Assembly: GCA_030043235.1 (NCBI GenBank)
Contig: JASHYF010000148.1
Coordinates: 1-12,520, forward strand
DNA: 12,520 nucleotides
Source: Solirubrobacteraceae bacterium
GTDB lineage: Bacteria; Actinomycetota; Thermoleophilia; Solirubrobacterales; Solirubrobacteraceae
Direction: 5' to 3'
Shown: piece after piece, positions 1 to 4,971 of the stretch
Layout of the letters: each line of letters starts with the position of its first letter
Numbering within the stretch: position 1 is the first letter of the stretch
Program-made: the position numbers and the translations under genes
Notes under the pieces: model-generated
What the model was told of the DNA's origin: nothing
The model's input: the letters and a program-made list of their open reading frames with translations, nothing else
The model's database searches: none

Positions 1-128
1 GCCAGCAGCGCGGCGCGGCGACGACGTCGGACCAGGCGGCGCCTGGCGGCGCGCCGCGCCCGCAACGCCTCGGCGGACAGCGGCGAGCCGGGCCGGCCCC
101 GGTGGCCCCCTTGCGCTGCCCGGCTCAT
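1..128 (-). CDS. N-terminus of a probable membrane-anchored or secreted protein, cut by the window edge
   Basis: An ATG at 128 opens a frame that stays open for 42 codons to the left edge. The visible part starts MSRAAQGGHRGRPG, and from about residue 22 becomes extremely basic (RARRAARRRLVRRRRR) before turning hydrophobic (AALLA). A basic cytoplasmic tail followed by the start of a hydrophobic segment is typical of a signal anchor or signal peptide in high-GC actinobacteria. No catalytic domain is visible, so no function can be named. There is no clear Shine-Dalgarno sequence ahead of the ATG. The gene is divergent from the pyrophosphokinase at 170, with only 41 bases between the two starts. 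Arginine-rich frames can arise by chance in such GC-rich DNA, so confidence is moderate. Confidence 0.45.
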   Translation of the reverse strand, partial: MSRAAQGGHRGRPGSPLSAEALRARRAARRRLVRRRRRAALL

Positions 129-169
129 GGCTCGGGACTCTACCGGCGGTTGCGACTAACTTCCCGGCC
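129..169 (+). promoter_or_regulatory. Short divergent intergenic region with a possible -10 box and leaderless start
   Basis: This 41-base gap separates two divergent genes and must serve both. On the plus strand TAACTT at 157-162 resembles an actinobacterial -10 box. A transcript starting about 7 bases later would begin almost on the GTG at 170, so the pyrophosphokinase mRNA may be leaderless. This fits the absence of a Shine-Dalgarno sequence. No convincing -35 box is seen. On the minus strand TAGAGT (140-145) could be a -10 for the gene at 128. This is inference from weak motifs. Confidence 0.22.
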
Positions 170-1135
170 GTGAGCGTCATCCTCGCCCTGCCCGCAGAGC
201 GCGCGCTGCTGCCGATCGGCTTGACCGAGCAGACCACGCCGTCGGTGGAGACGGCCTCGTTGGCACGGTTCTCCAACGGCGAGCTGTACGCGCGCATCGC
301 AACCCCGGTCGCCGGCCGCGTATGCGGGGTGCTCGGCTCGCTCGCCCCGCCGGATGAGCAGCTGCTCTCGGTGCTGCTGCTGGCGCACACGCTCACGCGC
401 GAGGGCGCGCGGCGCGTGGTCGCGCTGCTGCCGTATCTGGGCTACGCCCGCCAGGACCGCGCCGATCCGGGCCAGAGCCTGGGGATCGCGTGGGTCGGGG
501 ACCTGCTGCGGGCCGCGGGCGTCGAGCGGATCATCACCGTCGACCTGCACAGCTCGCGTGCGGCGGCATCGCTTGCCCTGCCTGTCGACTCGCTCTCGCC
601 CGCGCGACTGTTCGCCGCCGCGCTGGAACGCGACGGCCTGGACGAGCTGAGCGTGGTCGCGCCCGACGAGGGCGCGCGGGAGCGTTGTCAGGCGGTCGTT
701 CGCGCAGCGGGCGTCCGCACGCCGCCGGCGTACCTGCGCAAGCGACGCGACGTGGGCGGCGTCACCCACAGCGCGCTGGTCGGCGAGGTCAGCCGGCGCG
801 TGGCGATCGTGGACGACATCCTCGACACCGGAGCCACCCTGGTGTCCGCATGCGCCGAGCTTCGGCGCAACGGGGTGCGGGAGATCACTGTGTGCGCCAC
901 GCACGGGCTGTTCACCGGCGAGCGATGGCGGGAGCTGCCGGCCCTCGGCGTCCGGCGCATCCACACCACCGACAGCGTGCCGGCGGCCGGCGAGCACGCC
1001 GGCGAGTTCGTGCGGGTGCACGCCGTCGGGGACCTGGTGGTGGAGGCGTTCGTGGCGGTCGGCGAGGAGCGCCCAGGCGAGCGTGATCGGCTGTCGAGCG
1101 ACGCGGCGCGCACCGGCAGCGAGCCGCGGGCGTGA
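170..1135 (+). CDS. prs: Ribose-phosphate pyrophosphokinase (PRPP synthetase), divergent class III-like
   Basis: This 321-residue cytosolic enzyme should transfer pyrophosphate from ATP to ribose 5-phosphate to make PRPP, the precursor of nucleotides, histidine and tryptophan. Family motifs appear in order: FSNGE (34-38), YARQDR (92-97), VDLHSS (124-129, with the conserved His), APDEGA (164-169), a basic KRR (191-193), the PRPP-binding loop VDDILDTGAT (214-223) and TTDS (266-269). The length suits the family. The start is GTG at 170; nothing upstream is better and there is no Shine-Dalgarno sequence. Sequence after RQDR reads ADPGQSLG rather than the RK..pReaI of classical bacterial enzymes. 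With PDEGA this looks nearer the archaeal or class III type. The C-terminal 30 residues are polar and probably disordered. A capA-like gene follows 21 bases after the stop, so the two are probably co-transcribed. A housekeeping prs may exist elsewhere. Confidence 0.85.
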   Translation: MSVILALPAERALLPIGLTEQTTPSVETASLARFSNGELYARIATPVAGRVCGVLGSLAPPDEQLLSVLLLAHTLTREGARRVVALLPYLGYARQDRADPGQSLGIAWVGDLLRAAGVERIITVDLHSSRAAASLALPVDSLSPARLFAAALERDGLDELSVVAPDEGARERCQAVVRAAGVRTPPAYLRKRRDVGGVTHSALVGEVSRRVAIVDDILDTGATLVSACAELRRNGVREITVCATHGLFTGERWRELPALGVRRIHTTDSVPAAGEHAGEFVRVHAVGDLVVEAFVAVGEERPGERDRLSSDAARTGSEPRA

Positions 1136-1156
1136 GGCTCCGCACACGTGGGCCGG

Positions 1157-2140
1157 ATGAGCCTGCGGATCGGCCTGCTCGGCGACGTGATGCTCGGACG
1201 CAGCGTCGGCGCGGCGCTGCGCGGTGGAGTCGAGCCGGCCGAGCTGTGGGATCCGAGCCTGCGCGAGCTCGCCCGCTCGCTGGACTTCGTGATCTGCAAC
1301 CTCGAGTGCTGCCTGTCGGCACGAGGCACGCCGACGACGCTGATCGCAGGCAAGCCGTTCTTCTTCCGCGGCCCGCCGCAGGCGGTCGACTCGCTGCGGG
1401 CGATCGGCGTCCGCGTGGCGGGGCTCGCCAACAACCACCTGCTCGACTTCGGCGCCGACGCCGGCGCAGACACCGTCGCGCTGCTCAGAGCCCGCCAGAT
1501 CGCGACGGCGGGAGCCGGCGACGATGTCGCTGCAGCGCGTGCGCCGGCGATCGTCGAATCCCAGGAGAGGCGCACCGGCGTGCTCGCGCTCGCCGACCAT
1601 CCGGACGCATACGCCGCCGCAGCCCACCGCTTCGGCACCGCATATGCACGCCTGCGCGCCGGCCCGCCGGATTGGCTGCTGAGCGAGATCGAAGGGCTGC
1701 GAACGCGCTGCGATCTCGTCATCGTGTTCGCTCACTGGGGACCCAACATGACGAGCCGGCCCGCCACCTGGCAGCAGCGCGTGGCGGGCGCTCTGTGCGC
1801 CGCCGGCGCCGACCTCGTCGCGGGCCACTCGGCGCACGTGTTCCACGGCATCGGCTTTGCGCATGGGCGGCCGGTGCTCTACGACCTCGGCGACGCGCTC
1901 GACGACTACCGAGTGGATCCGCTGCTGCGCAACGATCTCGGCGTGCTCGCGATCTGGGCGCACGGCGACGGCGAGGCCACGCTGGAGCTCGTCGGCCTCG
2001 CGCTCGAGCACTGCCGCACGCGGCTGGCCGCGGGCGCCGAGGCGGATTGGATCGCCGAGCGCCTGACGCGTGCGTGCGGCGAGCTGGGCACCAGGGTCGA
2101 GCGTGTGGAGCCGGGCCGCTTCCGCATACGAGCTGCGTAG
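1157..2140 (+). CDS. CapA-family protein (PGA_cap, metallophosphoesterase-like fold)
   Basis: The 327-residue product carries the CapA/PGA_cap signature: GDVMLGR (9-15), NLE (48-50), ANNHLLDFG (91-99), FAHWGPN (191-197) and GHSAHVFHGIG (223-233). These supply the Asp, Asn and His metal ligands expected of the metallophosphoesterase-like fold. CapA in Bacillus belongs to the poly-gamma-glutamate capsule machinery. Most actinobacterial relatives are unassigned and may act on cell-envelope polymers, so the substrate here is unknown. There is no signal peptide or membrane segment, unlike classical CapA, which suggests a cytosolic enzyme. The ATG at 1157 places the first strand directly at the N-terminus; an in-frame GTG at 1148 would add MGR and cannot be excluded. 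Neither has a strong ribosome site, so translation may rely on reinitiation from the gene ending at 1135. The gene is convergent with the stress cluster at 2183. Confidence 0.85.
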   Translation: MSLRIGLLGDVMLGRSVGAALRGGVEPAELWDPSLRELARSLDFVICNLECCLSARGTPTTLIAGKPFFFRGPPQAVDSLRAIGVRVAGLANNHLLDFGADAGADTVALLRARQIATAGAGDDVAAARAPAIVESQERRTGVLALADHPDAYAAAAHRFGTAYARLRAGPPDWLLSEIEGLRTRCDLVIVFAHWGPNMTSRPATWQQRVAGALCAAGADLVAGHSAHVFHGIGFAHGRPVLYDLGDALDDYRVDPLLRNDLGVLAIWAHGDGEATLELVGLALEHCRTRLAAGAEADWIAERLTRACGELGTRVERVEPGRFRIRAA

Positions 2141-2152
2141 CGAGCCGCCGGC

Positions 2153-2172
2153 GGGGGCGGGCGGGGGCCGGG
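2153..2172 (+). other. G-quadruplex motif between convergent genes
   Basis: Four runs of three or more G lie at 2153-2157, 2159-2161, 2163-2167 and 2170-2172, separated by loops of 1, 1 and 2 bases. This fits the G3-N1-G3-N1-G3-N2-G3 rule for a very stable quadruplex. It sits 12 bases after the capA-like stop and 10 bases before the stop of the converging minus-strand gene, so it would be in the 3' end of the plus-strand mRNA. It may act as an end-of-transcript structure. Formation is not shown. Confidence 0.5.
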
Positions 2173-2182
2173 CCGAGGCCGG

Positions 2183-2716
2183 TCACCCGCCCCGTGGATC
2201 GCTCGCCGAGAGCCGATCTGGCTCCTCGGCGCGCATGACGGTCAGCGCTCGCTGCGACTGCTCTGCGGTGACGACCGTGACGGGCAGCCCAAGCTGTTGG
2301 ACGTGGTGCGGGAGATCACGGTGCAGCCAGCGCGACACGCGCACCGGCAGAGTCGAGATGATCACCTCGTCGAAGTGTGTCCGCTCGAGCGCATTCCGGA
2401 CCGCTGCATGCGGGTCCTCGCTGCTGCCGACGATCCCCTCGACGCGCGCGCCCGCAGCCTGCTCGAGCAATGGGATCGCCAGCTCGAGCGTCGCCGCCGC
2501 CTCCTCGGTGTCCGGGTCCCAGTAGGGCTTCGGCACCAGCAGCGTGAACAGACATGGTCCGCGAGCCGCGCGCTCGCTCACAGCCGCGAGCAGCTTGGGG
2601 GTCGCCGCTGTGCGATGCGCGACGATGAGCACACGCCGAGGTCGAGCGTCCTTCGCGGCCGCCCCGCCGTGCTCGGCGGCGGCGCGTCTCCTCGCGCTGG
2701 GCTGCTCAGGGGTCAT
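2183..2716 (-). CDS. Universal-stress-protein-like protein, single domain
   Basis: The start is the ATG at 2716, which overlaps the TGA of the upstream USP gene in an ATGA junction; the frame is open further upstream, but that part is shadow of the neighbouring gene. The 177-residue product has an Arg/Ala-rich tail (1-27), then RRVLIVAHRTAAT (27-39) as a first beta strand and loop, an acidic helix (about 69-88), GSSEDPHAAVRNAL (97-110), and FDEVIISTLPVRVSRWLHRDLPHHV (115-139) ending in a GLPVTVV strand. This strand-helix order matches the USP fold and actinobacterial USP-like proteins, where the STLP...SRWLRRDLP segment replaces the usual GxxG ATP loop. ATP binding is therefore uncertain. It is last in the coupled cluster and probably forms complexes with, or works beside, the preceding USP. 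Specific role unknown. Confidence 0.75.
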   Translation of the reverse strand: MTPEQPSARRRAAAEHGGAAAKDARPRRVLIVAHRTAATPKLLAAVSERAARGPCLFTLLVPKPYWDPDTEEAAATLELAIPLLEQAAGARVEGIVGSSEDPHAAVRNALERTHFDEVIISTLPVRVSRWLHRDLPHHVQQLGLPVTVVTAEQSQRALTVMRAEEPDRLSASDPRGG

Positions 2717-3519
2717 GCCGCCCCAACCCTGCGCGCCTGCCCGGATCCTGCAGCGGGCGAGGCGAGGCGCCGGCCGACGGGCGTCAGCAGCACCGGCACG
2801 GGTGACTCGGCCAGCATGCGACGCACGACCGCGGCGTGCCCGCGGCCAAGGTCCTGGCGCCAGCCGAGGGCGATCAGGTCGCATCGACTCTCGCGCAGGA
2901 TGTCGAGCAGATGCTCGCGCGGCTCGCCGACGCGCAGCTCGAGGCTGGCTCCGGTGGCGGTGGGGCAGTGACGGGCCAGGAACTCCTCGCTCCATGCCCG
3001 CACCTCGTGAGGAAGATGGTCGCTGAAGGCCGGAAGCGCGTGCGGCCTGTGCACGTGCGCGACGACGATGCGCAGCTCGGCGCCGTGTGCCAGCTCGATG
3101 ATCTCCTCCAGTGCCGCGGCGCTCGCGGGCGTCCCGTCGAGCGGCACCAACACGCTCTCTATCCTCGCCCGGACCGGCGCATCGGGCGGTACGACCACGA
3201 TCGGGCTCTTCTGGAGGGTTATGAGCGCGAGGGCGGTGCTTCCCGTGGGCCGCCTGCCAGACGCGTCGCCGCGGGCGCCGATCACGATCGCGACCACGTC
3301 CTCGGCCGCAGCTGCCTCCGCGAGGACCTGGACGGGCTCGCCGGGCGCGTTTGCGATGGTCACGCCGGCATCGCGCGCGACGGCCGAAAGCGCCAGGCGC
3401 TCAGCGCCGACGTGCAGAGCCTCGACCTCTGCTCCGAACAGCCCGCCCACAGCGCTCGCTGTCGAGAGCACGGCCTCCGCCGCCGAGTCGCCGGCTACCG
3501 CGGCGATGACCCTGCTCAT
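2713..3519 (-). CDS. Universal stress protein with two USP domains
   Basis: This 268-residue protein contains two tandem USP folds. Domain 1 (about 1-113) begins MSRVIAAVAGDSAAE and has IGARGDASGRRPTGSTALALI followed by PIVVVPPD. Its G-x2-G-x8-GS loop is close to the ATP-binding motif of UspA-type proteins. Domain 2 (about 119-250) begins VLVPLDGTPASAAALEE and ends GWRQDLGRGHAAVVRRML...PVPVLLTPV, where the loop is degenerate. The protein may thus bind ATP only in its first half. The final 18 residues are a polar tail. The start ATG at 3519 overlaps the stop of the small ORF upstream (ATGA), and its own stop overlaps the next start, so expression appears translationally coupled throughout. Tandem USPs in actinobacteria are commonly induced by hypoxia or stationary phase. 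That regulation is inferred, not seen. Confidence 0.88.
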   Translation of the reverse strand: MSRVIAAVAGDSAAEAVLSTASAVGGLFGAEVEALHVGAERLALSAVARDAGVTIANAPGEPVQVLAEAAAAEDVVAIVIGARGDASGRRPTGSTALALITLQKSPIVVVPPDAPVRARIESVLVPLDGTPASAAALEEIIELAHGAELRIVVAHVHRPHALPAFSDHLPHEVRAWSEEFLARHCPTATGASLELRVGEPREHLLDILRESRCDLIALGWRQDLGRGHAAVVRRMLAESPVPVLLTPVGRRLASPAAGSGQARRVGAA

Positions 3520-3617
3520 GAGCGCCCCACGTCCCCGAGCCCCCCGGCGAGCTGCTTCGGGCAGGTGCGCATGCTCTCGACGCTGCGCTCGATGATGCCG
3601 GGGGCCATGTCGTTCAT
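3516..3617 (-). CDS. Small ORF of 33 residues, translationally coupled to the USP gene
   Basis: I do not recognise this peptide. Three features argue that it is translated. A strong Shine-Dalgarno sequence (GAGGAG, 3625-3630) lies seven bases before the ATG at 3617. All but one of its 33 sense codons end in G or C. Its TGA overlaps the ATG of the USP gene in an ATGA junction, just like the next junction in the cluster. The peptide begins MNDMAPGIIERSVESMR and ends GGLGDVGRS. It is mostly polar, with one Cys and no hydrophobic span, so it is neither a toxin-like membrane peptide nor a signal peptide. It may be a leader ORF whose translation delivers ribosomes to the USP start, which has only a weak site of its own, or a small stress protein in its own right. 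An in-frame ATG at 3716 would extend it to 66 residues but lacks a clear ribosome site. Confidence 0.55.
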   Translation of the reverse strand: MNDMAPGIIERSVESMRTCPKQLAGGLGDVGRS

Positions 3618-3624
3618 ATCATTG

Positions 3625-3630
3625 CTCCTC
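3625..3630 (-). promoter_or_regulatory. Ribosome binding site of the 33-residue ORF
   Basis: GAGGAG on the minus strand, seven bases before the ATG at 3617, is the best Shine-Dalgarno match in the stress cluster. It decides the start of the small ORF over the ATG at 3716 and suggests that most ribosomes enter the coupled cluster here. Confidence 0.6.
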
Positions 3631-3688
3631 GCAGCTCGGGGATGCACCAGCTGCAAGCGTCGCGCATGTCGGTGGCCCTCCGCGTCCG

Positions 3689-3716
3689 TATGTAGTCCCT
3701 GCTCCAGTCGTGGCAA
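3689..3716 (-). promoter_or_regulatory. Possible sigma-70-type promoter for the stress cluster
   Basis: On the minus strand TTGCCA (3716-3711, five of six matches to TTGACA) is followed after 16 bases by TACATA (3694-3689), a weak -10. A start near 3682 would leave a leader of about 65 bases before the small ORF. The surrounding DNA is less GC-rich than its neighbours, which supports a promoter. The -10 box is poor, so this is tentative. Confidence 0.28.
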
Positions 3717-3764
3717 AAGCGCACCGGCGGGCCTTGGCCGCGGACCGATACGGAGTCGTGACGA

Positions 3765-3780
3765 GGGGCGGGAGGGCGGG
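3765..3780 (+). other. G-quadruplex motif with single-base loops
   Basis: Four G runs at 3765-3768, 3770-3772, 3774-3776 and 3778-3780 are separated by single bases (C, A, C). This is the tightest possible G3N1 quadruplex arrangement. It lies on the plus strand, which is the template strand for the minus-strand stress cluster, about 50 bases upstream of the possible promoter at 3689-3716. It could affect promoter opening or replication; no function is shown. Confidence 0.5.
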
Positions 3781-3792
3781 CTCCGATACCCG

Positions 3793-3808
3793 CCCGGCGG
3801 CCGCCGGG
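3793..3808. other. Perfect 16-bp GC palindrome
   Basis: The sequence cccggcggccgccggg equals its own reverse complement. As RNA it would fold into a six-pair all-GC stem with a GGCC loop. It is about 100 bases past the stop of the USP gene ending at 3912 and has no T run after it on either strand. It could be a U-less terminator of that gene, an operator for the stress cluster, or a chance product of high GC. Confidence 0.35.
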
Positions 3809-3812
3809 TACG

Positions 3813-3921
3813 TCGTCGAGCTTGCCGGCGCTCAATGCCCCTATCTGCCCCTCCCCAGGCGGTTGATGCTGACCGGGTACACCTCGTCGAGCTCGCCGGC
3901 GCTCAATGCGCCTATCTGCCC
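3813..3921. repeat. Direct repeat, 38 bp in two copies, 36 of 38 identical
   Basis: Copy one is 3813-3850 and copy two 3884-3921, offset by 71 bases. They differ only at 3823/3894 (T/C) and 3838/3909 (C/G). Copy two contains the stop codon (3912-3914) and the last coding bases of the USP gene, so the duplication has copied the 3' end of that gene downstream. The 71-base offset is not a multiple of three, so it does not preserve frame. The gap of about 295 bases between the USP gene and the small ORF holds this repeat, the palindrome at 3793 and the quadruplex motif at 3765; I see no confident gene in it. Confidence 0.85.
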
Positions 3922-4799
3922 GGACCGGGCGACGCCTGCACGGGGACCACGAGCAGCGCGCAAGCGGCCCGGTGCAGCAGCGGGCCTGCTGTCTTGCCGA
4001 CCAGCACCACGCGCAGCGGCTCGTGTCCGCGTGAGCCCACCACCAGCAGGTCGAGTGCGGCAGATGCCTGCGCGAGCGCCTCGACCGGGTCGCCCTCGAG
4101 CAGCGACGCGGTCAGCTTGAGGTCGCGTGCCTGCTGATCGCTTGCCCCGCCCAGCACCCAGCGTGCGTGGGCGGCCAGCTCGCCCTCGCTGTGCGCGTGC
4201 TCGCGCACCAGCAGCCGGTCGGCGGGGTCATAGACGCTGAGCACTCGCAACGCGGCGCCTGCGCGCTCGGCGAGGCGCGCCCCGTAGCGCAGCGCGCCGT
4301 CTGACTCGGGCGTGCCCGGAGCATAGGCGACACCCAGCTCGCGTATGCCATCCTCGCGGCCGGCGAAGGCGAGCGGTGCGACGGCGACCCTCGCGGCGCC
4401 GCCGTCGAGCAGATGCTGGGTGACGCTTCCGAGCTGCACATGCCCCGGGCTGGCCTGGCGGCTCGATGCCACGACGATCGCCTCGGTCGCGGTCCGCCCC
4501 GCAAGCTCGTGCAGCACCTCCGCCGCCGAGGCCCCGGGCAGCGCCAGCCGCTGCACGTCCAGCCCGCCCAGCGTGCCGTCAAGGCGCTGCGCCGCCCTCT
4601 GCAGCGCGCGTTCGTGCTCTCTCTTGACGGCATCGTGCGTGGTGCGCTGGGGCTTGAAGGCGGACACGAGCGTCAGCCGCGAGTCCGTCAGCCGGGCGAG
4701 CAGCGCGCCGAGCGCGATCGCGTCCGCATACGTGGCGCGGTCCAGGTTGACGCCGACGATCACGGTCTGCTCGCTCATGCCTGCGGTCTGCTCGCTCAT
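3912..4799 (-). CDS. Universal stress protein with two USP domains (second copy in window)
   Basis: This tandem USP has 295 residues from the ATG at 4799, or 288 from the ATG at 4778. The two starts lie in a 21-bp duplication, so the protein begins MSEQTAGMSEQTVIVGVNLD. Domain 1 (about 14-153) has VVASSRQASPGHVQLGSVTQHLLDGG, an ATP loop with the first Gly lost. Domain 2 (about 160-290) opens with GVAYAPGTPESDGALRYGARLA and contains VVGSRGHEPLRVVLVGKTAGPLL, where G-x2-G-x9-G is intact but the usual Ser/Thr is Lys. The half-site arrangement is thus the reverse of the USP at 2713. An ATG at 4883 is also in frame, but the added residues look like untranslated leader. Neither start has a strong ribosome site. 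A separate promoter is expected in 4800-4971, where I find no clear boxes. Confidence 0.88.
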   Translation of the reverse strand: MSEQTAGMSEQTVIVGVNLDRATYADAIALGALLARLTDSRLTLVSAFKPQRTTHDAVKREHERALQRAAQRLDGTLGGLDVQRLALPGASAAEVLHELAGRTATEAIVVASSRQASPGHVQLGSVTQHLLDGGAARVAVAPLAFAGREDGIRELGVAYAPGTPESDGALRYGARLAERAGAALRVLSVYDPADRLLVREHAHSEGELAAHARWVLGGASDQQARDLKLTASLLEGDPVEALAQASAALDLLVVGSRGHEPLRVVLVGKTAGPLLHRAACALLVVPVQASPGPGR

Positions 4800-4804
4800 G
4801 CCCG
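4763..4804. repeat. 21-bp tandem duplication containing the USP start codon
   Basis: Units 4763-4783 and 4784-4804 match at 20 of 21 positions. Each carries an ATG and the next codons on the minus strand, giving MSEQTAG-MSEQTV. The unit is seven codons long, so both starts are in frame. Confidence 0.85.
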
Positions 4805-4922
4805 GCAGCGTAGAGGCGCCCCGTGCCCCGCACATCGGCGCAGCGCCCCACATGCGATCCGGGCAAATCACGGAGGCGAACACGGGCGCGCTTGATGTAA
4901 CGGGGGGTCGTCGCGCACGGAG

Positions 4923-4940
4923 GCCGGCCGAGCAGCCGGC
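4923..4940 (-). terminator. Possible stem-loop downstream of rtcB
   Basis: GCCGGC at 4923-4928 and 4935-4940 flank a six-base loop and can pair, about 31 bases beyond the RtcB stop at 4972. There is no T run after it, as is common for actinobacterial hairpins. It would separate the RNA-repair operon from the USP gene at 4799. The stem is short and all GC, so chance is a real alternative. Confidence 0.25.
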
Positions 4941-4971
4941 TATCCATCGCCGGTGTGGCGCGGAGGGCGCG

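Noticed and set aside
140..2011. A 623-codon open frame on the minus strand across the pyrophosphokinase and CapA-like genes
   Set aside because: It is antisense to two genes with clear motifs; its own product is Arg/Ala/His-rich with no domain. Long antisense frames are expected when third codon positions are almost all G or C.
3813..3921. Phage or element attachment-site duplication (att repeats)
   Set aside because: Only 33 bases separate the copies, there is no integrase, and one copy is simply the end of a gene.
2836..4137. A 433-codon plus-strand frame across the USP cluster and the repeat region
   Set aside because: It is antisense to both tandem USP genes and has no motif; it also runs through the duplicated non-coding stretch.
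2713..4799. Reading the USP cluster as an antiporter or kinase (KdpD-like) fusion
   Set aside because: No membrane segments or kinase motifs are present; both proteins consist only of USP domains.
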